A DNA stretch of 64,000 nucleotides from Mucor racemosus (GCA_027405735.1 JAPEHQ010000005.1:1054001-1118000); one strand, 5' to 3'. Shown: positions 25,450 to 39,000, counted from the stretch's first letter. Made by a program: numbers and translations. Notes: generated by a model from the letters alone, not told the origin.

Positions 25450-25570
25450 CACTACGGCCGAACTATGCTTTCCATGGGAATAACGATCTGCACAGATGGG
25501 CAGAATAAAAAATTTTGTGCAGATCAGGCAGCCCAGATGAGCAGAGCAATGAGATCAAGGTTTTTTAGTC
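25450..25570. mobile_element. Fragment related to the 28690-28988 miniature element
   Basis: Begins CACTACGGCCGA exactly where RepX homology stops (after CTTAATATT at 25449). The same terminus occurs in reverse at the right end of the 28690-28988 element (GGCCGTAGTG). The interior has GCACAGATGGGCAG/TGTGCAGAT motifs. The right boundary is not clear. Confidence 0.45.
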
Positions 25571-26340
25571 AATTTACTAAAGTATATCAATCATAATATA
25601 ATCAATAACGAAGATAATTTGAGTGGTTTAAAGCAGGTGTGAGTTACTCTGATTCAACAGAATTGGCTTATTGACGAGATATATCAATTTGAAATTTGGG
25701 GTTTGAAAGAGTTCTGCCCATGTTCTTCTTCTTCTTTCGGGGACCAAATGGGAACAACGACAACAACCTGTTTGGTAATACTAAAAGTATTTATTCCTTT
25801 GTAAATACCTGTTTGCAACACACAGAATCTTTTTTCTTCCCTACTCTTTCCTCAGCTCTTTTATTTACGTTTAAAACTACAACAAAAAGACTAATATTTT
25901 TTTTAAAAACTGAAATCAAGTAGCAGGTACAAGTACATGTGTTCCCTATTGTTTATTTGGAAATAAATTATTAACTGTTAATGTTAGGGTACGTTATAAT
26001 ATCTTTCTCGAACAAAAAAAGCGTTCAGAACTTAATTATTTTGTTCCATTATCCACGTTATAATCAATACTTTTTTGGTCTAAAGTCAATATCAACCTGG
26101 AGAAAAACTGGTGATTATAAAAGTATGTATAGTATTGACTTAATTTGAATGAATGAATAAACTCATGTTAGTCTATTTAGTTTCTAAAAACCATTTATTT
26201 CTAATTAGTGGCCAACAGCTAAGAAGAGGAAAACAAGATGTTGTCTTGTATATCACTACCAACTATCAAAGATACACCATAATTATTACTTATTCGCTTG
26301 TTATTAATAATTGATTTTACTAATAATAAATCAATTTTTA
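25570..26340. other. Spacer with no recognised gene
   Basis: No conserved protein. The frame at 25696-25923 is low complexity. The final part (to TTTTTATAG near 26342) looks like intron sequence ahead of the captured dynein exon. Confidence 0.4.
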
Positions 26341-26344
26341 TAGG

Positions 26345-26460
26345 TCAAAAGTAAGTTTGTTCTGGTAAAGCATTAAATAAATTGGCTTGGGACAAAGAGG
26401 GTGAAAAGGTGGCAATAGGTCCCAGTGATGGTAATGTTTATGCTTATAATATTGAAGAGG
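26345..26460 (+). pseudogene. Dynein intermediate-chain exon fragment (copy 1)
   Basis: Open over the exon with a WD-like sequence (ALNKLAW, then VAIGPSDGNVYAY) and a conserved 3' splice donor. No neighbouring exons of the gene follow; instead repeat sequence continues. Preserved splice signals suggest capture from genomic DNA rather than cDNA. Confidence 0.55.
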
Positions 26461-27622
26461 TAAGACTAAAACTCAACGTAAATCACCTCTAGGAAATGAT
26501 TATAAAGTAGGACTATATTATCATCAAATAACCTACCACACAGTATTAATATGTACATGTAATTATTTACGGCAATAAGCCTGAATCAAGTGGGTACAGC
26601 ATCGTAAATTCTTGAAAATGTTCTCAAGTATTATAAAATCTCTTATTTTTAAGACTTACAAGGCTTATAAGCGGAATATTAATTTAGAAAATTATTTTTG
26701 TCCAGATCATCAATTTTGACATTTTTTAATTTTTTTTCTCTGATTTTGCAAATCTAGAGTTAAGTATACTACCAATTATAAAAAAAAAAAATATACACAT
26801 ACACAGACGTTAGCGCTCTATTTGCTCAATAAAAAATAACAAACATTTTTATTGTTAAATATTACATGAAAATCCCTTAACCAAAAATCCGTTTTTGGGG
26901 CAAAAGTACAAAGTTTCATTACTTAACATTTAATATTAAGCTTTTATAAAGTGTATATTAGCTATGGCTACAATTTTCTCTCACATTGTAGTATATTTGA
27001 ACGTTGATTTTGGTATCAAACTTTGATTTTTCTGTTTTTTGATCAAAATCATGAGTGTTGGTAAGGATGAAATGAGTCCCGAAAATGTCCGCTACAAAGT
27101 CTGAATTTTCAGACCGTACATGGTTAAATATAAAAAAAATTTGAAAAGAACGCCTTTTTATTTAAAACTTAGATATACCATAATGCAAAAGACTTAGCCG
27201 TTCGATATTATTGCTATGCTCAATTACGGCGCTGCTCTACGGGCTCGCTTTTGCAATTTTTTAATGAATGTATGATATGACAGACGAGTTTTCTGGCAAA
27301 AAAATATATGTTTCTATGATAAAAACAGATATTGCCTCTTTTGCTTAGTTTATAGTCCAGGCGCTGTAATGCTGCTTTTACATCGGCTGCAATGTGCAAT
27401 TTAGCAGGGTTTTAAATGCGCTAAATAATGTAAAGCCTTGAAAATCCTTTTATACGTGTGTTGTTTGTCTCTTTTTGTTTTCGATTCCAAGAATATATTC
27501 ACCACCGTTTGATAAGACATATCAGACTATCAAGCTGATATTCTTTTCTTTTATCTAAATACGCATGCTAACATAAGGGACTAATGTTTTCAATATAGGC
27601 AGCAGTCTATATTAGGGACTGA

Positions 27623-28084
27623 TGTGGAACAGACAGAGCTATTCACGGAAAAAAGTATAAAAAAACAATAGGAATTCGACTAGATAACATTAGGGTTTTA
27701 TTATCAAGTTAAATTCTACTTGAGGACTTTTGTAATAAATAAATGTCCTCTTTATATAGTTTTCATCAGAGAGATTAGGTAAGCATTCCTAGGTCCATAC
27801 ATAGCCAATAACACCCCTTGTCAGACATAAATCTTGATAGTAACCAATCGGTGTAATCATAGAATTCATGGGTCCTTGATCATAATGGTGTGATTAAATC
27901 CACAGTATGTTGATTGGTCTTTAACTATAAGTTGCTAGGATAGAAGCTTGGTAGAAAATTTATATTAGTATGAATCAGCATATATCATTTAGTAGTGAAA
28001 TGTCTATTCATGTCAGCTGTACTTTAATTGAGAATCAGATGAAATGGAGATCAATATAGTGGATAAATGTGTACATATTCCACA
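27623..28084. mobile_element. Solo LTR, 462 bp, TSD ACTGA
   Basis: Starts TGTGGAA and ends TTCCACA (7-bp perfect inverted termini), flanked by ACTGA at 27618-27622 and 28085-28089. The empty site is present in copy D2 (GAGACTGATATTTTC, near 47492). Contains a TATATAG box about 130 bp in, a plausible LTR promoter. A third LTR family by sequence. Confidence 0.92.
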
Positions 28085-28216
28085 ACTGATATTTTTATTT
28101 AACCGTATTCTACTGTAAGATCAAATATCATTATTTACTACTGTATTGTTGGACATATTTCTGGATTACCAGATCAAAACGAAGGCAATGGTATTTATAA
28201 TATCTGCTCAATAATG

Positions 28217-28689
28217 AAAAGCTAGAACTGGCTACAAACCCATGAAATGTTCCAGAAAAGTGATAAAATTACAAATGACACAGAAACAAAAAAAAAAGAA
28301 TAATCTAATGTTTTGTCTAATAACCATAGTTTTGATCGTAGCTACTGTATACTTGAAAACAAATCTTTTTACGGCTGACAATCGTAAATTAGAATAGTAA
28401 TTTTAAAGAAGGTTAATTTGTTTAAATTTTATGTGTGATAAAGTAACATATATAATCTTAGATTTAGCTTGCATATAAATTTAAGCAGTAAGTGTTATTT
28501 AAGTTTATGCGCGTAGCTATAAACATATTTACAAATAATGATAATCGTGAATATATTGGTTCTTGCATGTATTGCTCTACATCAACAACAACAACGTATT
28601 GAACTGTATTGTCTATAATTTATATTAATAAAAAACAAATGTAATTTAAAAACCCATTTCAGTAAAAAAAAAATGCAATGGAGTTTTGA
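28217..28689. other. Spacer, no gene seen
   Basis: AT-rich sequence between repeat D1 and the miniature element at about 28690. Nothing recognisable on either strand. Confidence 0.4.
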
Positions 28690-28988
28690 GAACGGCACGA
28701 TGCCCATGTACAAACCAATTTGTGCCCATACAATCAGCTCATTATGCTCATGGTCATATTTTATTATTATGCACAAATAGGGATAATGATATGCTTATGG
28801 GCAATTTTACTATTATGGACACATGGGATTAATGTCATGCACATGGACAGAATCTATAATCTTGCGCATACAGGCTTAGCGTTGTGCTCGTGTGCAGTTT
28901 CTTTTGTTGTGCCCATGTGCATCTTGTTATAGTATGCAGCCCACTTGGGCACAACGAAATCGTCTTGTGCAGCACAGGTCGGCCGTAG
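28690..28988. mobile_element. Miniature element rich in TGCCCATG/TGCACATG motifs
   Basis: About 300 bp of clustered TTGTGCCCA, TGCCCATG, TATGCACA and GTGCATG motifs on both strands, concentrated near the ends. The right terminus GGCCGTAGTG recurs as CACTACGGCC at 25450. The pattern resembles subterminal repeats of hAT-like MITEs. Target duplications were not found, so boundaries are approximate. The three short ORFs here are motif artefacts. Confidence 0.5.
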
Positions 28989-28989
28989 T

Positions 28990-30240
28990 GATTCACAATG
29001 TAGGTCCAATCCGAAGCTACTCTGCATTTTTTGTTTCAGCAAAAAATATTGATTTTTCGTCGAGATAATTAAAATAATAGGTTACATTACAGCTTAACCC
29101 TATGTTAACTGAGTTCCAAAATTGATTCGTAAAATCGACCAGAAAATTGCCAAAAAAAACAAAATTGCTTAATGGCTCATGAACTGCAAAGTAAGTTGAA
29201 ATAGCTTATTAAATTTTTTTTGTTCAGTTTTAAATTCTGCATATATCTAAACAAAATGCAAACAAATGCGTCACATTGAATTTTGCACAAAATGCGATTG
29301 AAATTTTTGAGGTTTTTTGAAGATACACATCACTTTTTATAAACATACTTCAAAAATAGTTTACGGAAATAATGTGCAACAAAATTATCTATCGATCGAG
29401 CCATTGCTAAACCGTCTAGCTGCATTTTTTGTAGAGAAAACAAGATTTTTGTCAATTTTTTTTTCAAATTCAGAATTTGGGATGAGGGTATATAAGGGAA
29501 AATTTGGATAGAAGCGAAGGTATCTTTTTGCACACATTTTTGAGGGTATCTCCACGAAAAATCTATGTTTTGAAAAAAACTAAATTGGATCCGAGAGAGC
29601 TCAACGAGGTCAATGATATGAATGTAAAAAAAATGTTGCCCGATTTAGCCAATATTTTGAAACCTATTATAGAAATGCCAAAAAAATGAAAAAAAAAAAT
29701 AAAAGTATTCCGAATCTTTTTATAGTGAAGTATGTTATAGAGCACTTCAAAACGAGTAAGTTTTATTATTAAAAAGTGTTAGTATAACTTAATTTGTTCT
29801 AGAGATATGAAGCCTCAAAGTTTTCAATCCATTAGCAGTGAAATACGCGTAAAAAATCTGAAACATTAGCACTGAAAAATTAATACCAACCGCAAAAAGT
29901 AGGATATTTCCGGATACTTATTTTTGAATTAAAGCTGAACATCTCAGGTACATTAGCATATATTTTTTTCTTGGTGTTATTTAGTGGGAAAAAAAATAGA
30001 GTAGAGATGAAAAGTTGGATCCAATTTTTAGGAAAAAAGCAGTAAATTCCATCTATTTTCGAGTCTTCCGTGAGATATAAAATAAATTTAGGAACAGGTG
30101 GTATAATGCGGCTAGTTCATATCTATTTGGAAGTGTCTAAGGTATAACTAAGAAGTTTATAGTATGAGGCTAGCTATCGAAGAGAGGGCATTCTTCGATT
30201 TTGAAGATTGAAAACAATGAAATCAATTTTGCTAAAGTGG
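28990..30240 (+). repeat. RepX copy F
   Basis: Matches copy B 8470-9720, including the segment equivalent to 8943-9158, here broken by a frameshift between the frames at 29317-29511 and 29504-29689. Homology runs past GGAACAGGTGGTATAATGC to about 30240. Confidence 0.8.
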
Positions 30241-31193
30241 GTACCTATTACGAAAAATTTATCAAAGCTTATTCTAACTTATGGAGTGTAATGTTTTCCG
30301 GGATATTTTTATTCAATATATTACAGCATATCAATGATCTATCAACTAAGGAATTTAACAGAACAAAACATTGAGAAAAGATATGAGAAATGTCTACACA
30401 TATGAGTCTATATAGAAGTTTCTTTGACTAGATTAAAGCTAAAGGAAGTGACCAAAATGACCTAATTAATCAAGTAATCTTGTCTATTCATATATTATGG
30501 AATAAATCGAATGATTTATTGTTATTTCTACCATTAAAAATGTTAACATTGTTGCTGATTGAGGCAAATAACATGAATAAATTATAGATGGAATCATTAA
30601 ACAAATGGCAGGTTTGAGCTTGTTGGTTAATAACTCTATATATTGAATGTTTTATGTAAACTATAGCAATGTGTTGTACATCTTGACCCTCGACTACACC
30701 ATTGAACCCCGTGATGCTAATATACCTTTTTATATAGACAAGACTTTACTCAAAGAAAATGATCTGTTATGTTGTCTAGATTCTTTCCCAAGCCCAGTTT
30801 CATTATCTCATTTATAATATGAAGAGACCTTCAAAAAATGACTGACAATTGATCTTTTCGGACCCTCTTGGCAGACTATTTATATGATTTATGACGTTCA
30901 TTTGTTCCAACAGAATGTATGTTTACATCCAAGGCAAGATGAGGCACCACGAAATCGGAGCAGCAATTTTAAAAGTGATACGATTCTAAACCTAAAATTA
31001 AATGTACAACCATATTTTATAATATTTAGAGCATAATTTGTTTGAACAATAAACAATGATCTACTAACATGTCAATTGTACTACATTGAAATGCTTTGCT
31101 TGTATAAGCACAATTACACTTTTGGTATCATAACATTTCTCTTTCAAATCAATAACTGTATGTTCTCCATCATCCATGGCACGTTTTGAATAC

Positions 31194-31224
<31 letters not shown>

Positions 31225-31364
31225 GTTTGACTAGTTTCTCCGAAATAAAATGGTGGAAGGGGCCAGATTCATTTGATGGTGAAATCCGAACTATATTTAT
31301 AATTACTTGTTGTTCCTTTTTTTCTTTTGCTTTTCTTTTCTCTTTTTTTTTTACAGAAAACAAA
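30241..31364. other. Spacer and 5' flank of the Kch1-like gene
   Basis: No conserved gene. A 26-base poly-T (about 31198-31223) and a further CT-rich segment lie immediately upstream of the Kch1-like start, consistent with promoter/leader sequence. Confidence 0.45.
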
Positions 31365-32792
31365 ATGGTAAATTAATGATCAATTGAACCGAGAAATATT
31401 CGTTTTTAATGCTTCACATGCAATAGGGTTGTTGTGGAGATAATAAACCAAAATGGAAACGAGAAATTGTTCCTGACCACAAATTTGAAAATATCGATCT
31501 TGATTCATTCTACATTCCATCATGCACTTCTCGCTTTGGATATATGTTTATATTTATCCTAAGTCTCAAGTCATTTGCAGTTTATGTTGCAGATTTATGG
31601 ACAGCTGGTAATGTATAGCCATTATCATAAACTATTTATAGTAATTTTATTAATTAGAATCACGATTCTTTTTTTCAATTTTATAGTTTCACTTTTAGTG
31701 ATTGGTCAAACTACAGTAACGCCAGCTATTCCAACAGAATATTCAAAATGGATTTTCTTTGCTTGTATTATGGTATCGTTCTTATTGTTGGCATGGGACA
31801 TGCTCAAAGCACGCCGCATATTGAAAACACATGACATTTCATTTGCATTTACCTCAGTTATCACTAATCGATATTTATCAATGAAAGATTATCGTTATTA
31901 CTGCTTATTTCAATCCATCAACTCTAACAGTAAAGGTATAGACAATTATGCTTTTTTCATTTTCTTTCAATTGAAAGGCTGGAAAAGACTTTTATTGGCC
32001 GAAGCACCTCGTCAAGTCATTAACGTAGTTACTTTGGAAGCATTAGCTCCAGAATGGCTCAAAATTCGCAATGGCTCTATCAGTTTTGATAATGAAGTAT
32101 TGGGTGAGAATTTATTACAAAAAATTTTGACTGGTACAATGGCATTTTCTGTTTTGGTCTTTGCAATTTCGTTTATTCTCGTTTGCATTGCTGCCGTCTT
32201 GTATATTCCTTTGTTTTGCCATATCCGTGGTAATTTGAAGGAATATTGTTGTCATAAAGTGGATAAGCGCATTAGTGAAATTCTTCGCAAGCAAGGTAAT
32301 CATAGAATTGGTAGTAGAGGAAATCATGTGGTGCCTGAAAATGATTTGTACATTGATGAAAGTGGATACTATAAACGTCCATTAGCTGGTAATCCTCCTT
32401 CAATGCCATCACTTACTTCACCATCGCCTCATGAATATGAGAAATCGTCTTATTTCCAATCACCAATGATGTCGTCGCCAGGATTGCAACATCAAAACAG
32501 TACACCTGTCAGTGAGCAACGTTTATTAGCTAATAACGATGATGAATATCACGATGAATATCAAAGTGGAGTGGATGGATCTGGAGTAACCATAAATCAA
32601 CAGTATTATCCTCGACCTGTGGCACACCAGTTGCCATATCAAAATCGCTCCTATGGATATTATTCACCATTAAATGATTCAAGTTCAATGGCAAGTTCAC
32701 AACGAACGCAGACATTGAACAGTCCTGTGCCTTCTTCAACATGTATAAATGAGCAACGCTATCAAAAGAGAAACTATCCGCATGGTTACTAA
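31365..32792 (+). CDS. KCH1: Kch1-like fungal potassium channel family protein
   Basis: Plasma-membrane protein of the fungal KCH family (yeast Kch1/Kch2), linked to K+ uptake and to calcium signalling during cell-wall or pheromone stress. Exons: 31365-31367 (ATG alone), 31427-31607, 31687-32792, totalling 1290 nt or 429 aa. The second exon encodes GCCGDNKPKWKRE and the family-typical DHKFENIDLDSFY, then the first membrane span (SFAVYVADLW). Further hydrophobic spans follow: LLVIGQ region, WIFFACIMVSFLLLAW, and AFSVLVFAISFILVCIAAVL with CHIRGNLKEYCCHKVDKRI after it. The last about 170 residues are hydrophilic and Ser/Pro/Tyr-rich, probably a cytosolic regulatory tail. Family assignment is by recognition of the arrangement; ion selectivity cannot be read from sequence. 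Confidence 0.85.
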
Positions 32793-33091
32793 ATCTTGTT
32801 TTCAAAAATGTGGAACCATTTATTAAATATCAACTGTACATAATGAATATATTTTTCTAAATAAATTTTAAATTAATAAAATCATCTTAATTTTTCATGA
32901 ATTCGAAAGGTTTTTTGTGAAACAAAAAATCTAATATCATCCTTGACATATTTATCATATATAAATCATCAAACTAGATCTGTCGTATTTTTGGATGCTA
33001 CAAGAAAAGTCTCTAAAAATTGGCACTGATGTTGAAATTTATGATATAAAATATGTAATAGGTTTTATTAGATTTGTAAAAATTAACGAAT

Positions 33092-36000
33092 TTACCAGAA
33101 TGCGCACCTAAAAGATAAAGAGATTAGTCTCGATTACTTTTCTAATAAAATAATACACAAATATATACCATCCAACGTAACATTGACAAAGATTTTCCAA
33201 TGATGTTGCTTGTTGGATCAATTTCTCAACCTGTGTAGGAACATCCAATGTTACTCGAGAATTGAAATCACGACCTGTCAATTTATTTGACACTCTATTT
33301 ACTACAGCAACAGCTCGAGAATTCAATAATTCAGGTCCTTGAGGATTTTCTGTAATATACAAAAGTTAGTTTACATAAATACATGAATGCCACCTTCTTA
33401 ATATTTTACCATTAGCCACTGCTTCGACTTCAATACGATTTAATCTTCGACTAACAGAGAAATTACGATGGCCATCCTCAGGTCCATCCTCATGAGCCAT
33501 GCTTTCCATACCCCTTATACGATCATCTAAAAAGAGAATGTCAGTATTGATTCAATTATAAACGATGAGAACTTACTTTGAGCGGGACTTTGAGGTTGTG
33601 TATTCAATAATCTCCAATTGATCAATGGATCATAAACAAATGCTTCCAATACAGCCATCAAACTTTCCTTGTTATCTCGTAATACACGCATAACATGTTC
33701 ACAAGTTGTACGGAAGTTACCTTCAATACCACTTACTTCCATAGCTTTAACAAGCATACGGGTTAAACGGAAAGGAATCTTTTCAGGGAACTTTTCACGG
33801 TGCATTGCAACTTCGAAACAATCACCAAAATCAATATGAACAACTTTACCAGTAACACGATGAAGCATAAGATTGGAAGGATGACGATCACCAAGGCCCA
33901 AAATGTAACCTACCATAGACATTACAGCAAGAGATCGGGTATAATTTGTACGTCTATCGAGCCATGCTTCAGAGTTACGACTCTTTAACCAAAGTACATT
34001 GTATAAATCTTGACCACTAGTCTTTTCAAATGCATATTGTAATACTTCAACCTTTTGAATAACTGTTAAATTATCATAATCAGGTGCCATTTGAAGCATA
34101 AGACGATGTTCTAAATTCAACAAGATCTTTCTACTATCTCTGTAATCTCGAATAAGTGTATGTAAGGTATCTGTTTCTGTAACCCAACCAATTAAACCTG
34201 AATTGGGGGAAAGAGGAACTGCAGGGTAACGTTGGATATTAAGATGACGCTTGAAGGTTTCTGCGTCATTTGTAAGTAATGTATTTACAAGACCAAACAA
34301 TTGCATAACACGTTCATCTTGACGAAGATCTTCATGACCCTTGAGCAAGTACATATAATCTTTACTATCACTACCAACAATTGTCAGCTTTCTTGGTCTT
34401 TGTTTGGAAGCAATGACACTTAAACTAGGATTGAATTTAGCAATGCGAACAATTGGCTCACCACTACGATAATAACCAGGTACGCAAAGTTCTAAATTAC
34501 GAGCTTCTAACAATTGAGGAGAAATGTATTGCAATTCCAAGCTAGTCAATTGAGGTAATTGTCTTACAATACGTCTAAACACTTGATAATAGAGTTCCCA
34601 AGCCTGGTTCAAATTGTTCAGATCTCTTGTTTCTTGATAACGATGACACCATTCTTGTGCTTCTTGTAAATCACGGCCAAATGCTTGAACAAAAGACTCT
34701 TCACGCATAGTTTCAGGTCCACGATCCAACATTTGATGCAAGGGTTCTAATGTAGCAAACATAGCTTCTACATTACGATCACCAAAGTAAAGACGAGAGG
34801 CTTCTTCAAGACCTTCGTGCCACATTTCATGCCATAAGATAGCGACTCGAATCAATTCTTGACTGACCATCAAGGCTTGTTCTACAAGAACTGCACTATG
34901 CATTCTCATACGGTCCATAATGACAAATGTAGCTCTTCTACGAGGCACACTCTGAGACTTTGAGGCAACTGTCAAGGAATAAACAAGTGCTTGAGGATGT
35001 TCACGGCCAATATCAGTCAACAATTGATGAATCAAAAGACGAACTGTAGCATTGGGTGCGTGAATACGAGCAATCAATTGAGGAATGACCTGCAACCAGA
35101 CATCGATACTAATAGTTCCAAAGCCTTCACCAATAGCAGCACTGACTTCAGCTTGATAGCCGTATTTGAACCACAATGTTAAGAGACGCAATGTATCTTG
35201 TAATGAATTTTCTTTGGAAAGAGCAATGGATCTAAAGAAACCTTGCACAGCAGGAACGATATGATGATTGAAGATTTGTGCAGGTAACTGATCAGGATGA
35301 AGTCTTTCATGGTAATCAATAATATCAAAATTGGCCAATGCCCAAGAATGCCATGCCTTGTACCAGTTTTGATCAAATCGAGTAGCGAGCAAGAAAGAAC
35401 ACAAAATTTCTGGAATAGTTTCTTGTGATAATTCATAAGAAAGAGCCCGTTGCCATTCACCTTGACGAAGATAGCATCGACTCAATAAACGAGTATACTC
35501 TGCAACATCATCTGTAATACGACTAGGGTCAATGGGCATACTAACAGCCATTTCATCAGGATTTAAGCCTAAATCTTGTGTCTTTTGAGCAGTGAAATCA
35601 CGCAAAATACTCAAGGCTCTAGCACGAATAGCAGGAGCTCTTTCTGTAGGGGCGATGGATGCAGAATCCCACATGTGTTTCAATTGAGCATACACAATCT
35701 TGGGATGAGGTGTACCAGAACCATCTCCATCTGCTTCCATAAGACTACGAAGTGTCTTTTCAGATAAAGAGAAACGGCCACTCTTACGACAAAGATTAGC
35801 AAACTTGATCCACATCTCCATATCTTCTTGAGGGGAAATAACCATAGTTCTAACTCTTAAAATGCGTTGCCAAACTTCAACATTTCGTTCACAACCTTCT
35901 AAACGTTTAACCCAAGTACGTCTAATTTCTCCTTGTCGTTCAATGTCATTAGCAGATTGTTTGTAGATGATCATTTCTTCCAATTCTGCAAGCATTTGTA

Positions 36001-39000
36001 CTCGGACAACAGTAGCATAGGCACGATTATAACTTTCACCCAAAAGAGCTGTCAATTCAGTATCGAGTAAATCACGAGTTTTATCAATAAACTTTTCAGC
36101 TTCCATATATCTGTTACGATGCATGGCCAAAATAGCACGGAAGAAGGTACGATCAGGGCTCTCGGTTTTCAACAGGGCAATGTATTCCTCCATTTGTTCC
36201 CATTGGCCTTGACCCCAAGCAGCAGCAGCAGCAAAAGGTGCCATGCTCTTACGATTATCAAGTGGTGCATGAATCCATTTCTCTTGCGCCAGCGCAGAAA
36301 GTTGATCCCATTCACCCAAAGCATGCAAACATCGCATACGACCCAATGTAATTTCCATGGAATTGGGATTTTCTAATTGTTGCGCTTCATAGGCATCCAA
36401 TGCATCTTGGTATCTATGCAATTTTTCAAACCATGACACTCTACGCTCCAAACCTAAAGAATCTTGAGCAAATGTCAAAATACCCATTGCGGCATCAGGT
36501 TGTTGCAAAAGATTGTTAATAGACATGAGCATTTCCACAGCTTCAAATGATTGTTCGATATGGAATTCAGTCTCCTTGTAATGGAGGGCCTTAGCATAAG
36601 CATGACACTTTTGAGCATAGACAGCCAATGTACGGATATCAATAGGCAACATCTTGTTATCATGTTCCATGAATTCAGCAAGATGCAACAAAATTTGAAT
36701 GATTTCTGGAGGGATATTAGGGGCTTTTAGGGCAACTTCAAGTGATTTCACAAGTTCGTCTACATATTGATCATATAATTCATTCCAACAAGAAACAAAA
36801 GCAGCATTGAAAAGTTCTCGAGCAAGTGGCGTATATACAGATGCTAAAAAGACACAAGCACGAAGAGCATGAGAAGGAGATTGTTTCAGTAATTCTACAC
36901 TAAGTCTACGAATCCATTCCATCCAATCTTCTCTTGTTGATCTTTGAGACGCTTCCCAAGCCTTCTTCAAATGTTGTTGATTTACAGGTTGCTTTTTGGC
37001 TGCACTTTGATCAGCAGAAGGTGTTTCATCACCCTTTGCATCTCTATCATCAAATGCTTTGCCTAATTCTTGAGGTAGATTTTCACCCTTTAACAATTTC
37101 CCAATTAATAATTCGTAATTAGCATGTGAAATACGATGTCTTGTTAAAACTTTGTTGATAACAGGAATAAACTTGGTATAGTCTGTGCCTAATTGGAATA
37201 CAAGAGCACATAATAGATCCATGGCAACATTTCTAGCTTCAATTGGCAGTACAGGCAATACACGAGCCAAGGGATGGATAATGCGAGAAGCATAATCAAA
37301 CATATTGACCTTTTTACAGAGTGCTGTAATGGTAGAAATTGCTTGTCGACGAACTGATACAGGAGCATCGGGTTTTTCAAAGAATTTTACAACAGCGGGG
37401 ATCACCAAATGCATGTATTCTTCAATATTAGCACCAAATACAACAAAGGCATGCAATACTTTGATGGTAGGTAATCTTCTATCTGTATCATCGCTATCAA
37501 AGATTTGAAGCATGTGAGGTAATAAACGAGGCAAATACACTTTGAGTTCACCATCTAATGCTTTAGCAATAGCTTCAATCAATGAAATGATGGTAATTTG
37601 GATAGTTGACAAAGGTGTCCAATAATCATCAATAAGATCAAAGATATCTTTGAGGTAGTTACGGATATGTTGCTTGACAATAGAGACTAAATCGCCCAAT
37701 TTGTGGAAATAGAGTTCGAGCATATTTGTAGAAGACGTTCTCATCAATGATAAAAAGCCAGGAATAACCAAAGGTAAGAATTGAACAACTTTAAGGCCAA
37801 GGGTCTTGAAAATAAACATGATAGCATCAATGACTGCATAGTGGTGTTGACTAAGTGATGGATCTCTCAAGATTTTCATTAAAGAATGCATAACAACTTG
37901 AGGATAATAATCTTCAGATGAAGGACCAATGCCCATCATCAATAGAGTAACATCGTTGCTTGCAAGCTTGGGATCAGCCAACTCCTCACTAGAATTACCT
38001 ATAGCGTTCATCTAATAATTATATACATATTAACATCTACAAATTTAGCTGTATAAAAGGTATTTTTACCTTGTGTTTATAAGGATCCAAAGCACCAAGA
38101 ATACCCATGAGTTTTACAGTTTCTCTTCTAATGGTAGGGTTTTGTTCTGTTTTCATGATATTAATGAGGATATTCAAAAGCGCTGGATACTTGGTATAAG
38201 GCTCAATAACAAAGCCTGTATTACTTGCAAGTTGGCCTAATGTTTTCAATGCTGCATCACGTTTAGCGCTAGAACTTTGATCTTGTAATGTTTCCATAAT
38301 CAATGGCATCAATTCATCTAAATGAGGTCTCATATCCTCACCACTCACTGCAGCAAGTTCACCTAATGCTCCCAATACAGCAGAAACAACACCTGTGGAA
38401 GGGTCTCTTGCTTTTGGTAATAAAACTTTAAGAACAGGTTCAATGTAGGGTTTTGTTAATCTTTGGGCAGCTCTAACAAGTAAAGAGACTAATCGAGCAG
38501 ATTCTTCCTTTTGTCGACTTACTACTGAATACTCTAATTCTGTTAATAGTTGAATCAATGTCTTTCGAAGCGATGGCATAACATAAGCTGGATTAAATGT
38601 TGTCAATCTACCGATAATTGTAATTGATATTTCACGAATAGCGAACACTTCATCATTGAGAGCGATAAAGAGTGAGCGAACATTATCTGCCTGTGCCAAA
38701 TGACGATCAAATCTAACATCTAATGAAGATAAAACAGTTTCACGAATTACAGGGTCTGGATCTGCAATACCAACAGTTAATAGCTTTTCCAACACTTCAC
38801 CGACTACTTTAATAGCATGAGCACTTGTTTGATTACAAATTGGATCTCGCACAAATAATTGACAACATGTAACAGCTGCTGCCTTTCTTATCTCGGGAAG
38901 ATCATCATCTAAATAGTTTACAATACAATCACGCACAAATTCATTTAATACATGATTGGAGAAATCAAATGATCCCAATGTTGTCAACGCAAGCACAATT

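Larger units (their letters stand above)
26341..28216 (+). mobile_element. Unclassified repeat D1 carrying a dynein intermediate-chain fragment
   Basis: 26341-26460 reads as an exon translating to KALNKLAWDKEGEKVAIGPS then DGNVYAYNIEE, ending at a GTAAGA donor; it resembles the WD-repeat region of cytoplasmic dynein intermediate chain. The following 26460-28216 matches 44210-47623 (copy D2), indicating a repeat rather than a residual gene. Interrupted by a solo LTR at 27623-28084. No transposase seen; ends are not defined. Confidence 0.6.

Noticed and set aside
31064..31363. 99-codon Lys-rich minus-strand ORF
   Set aside because: Antisense of poly-T/CT-rich leader upstream of the Kch1-like gene; low-complexity artefact.
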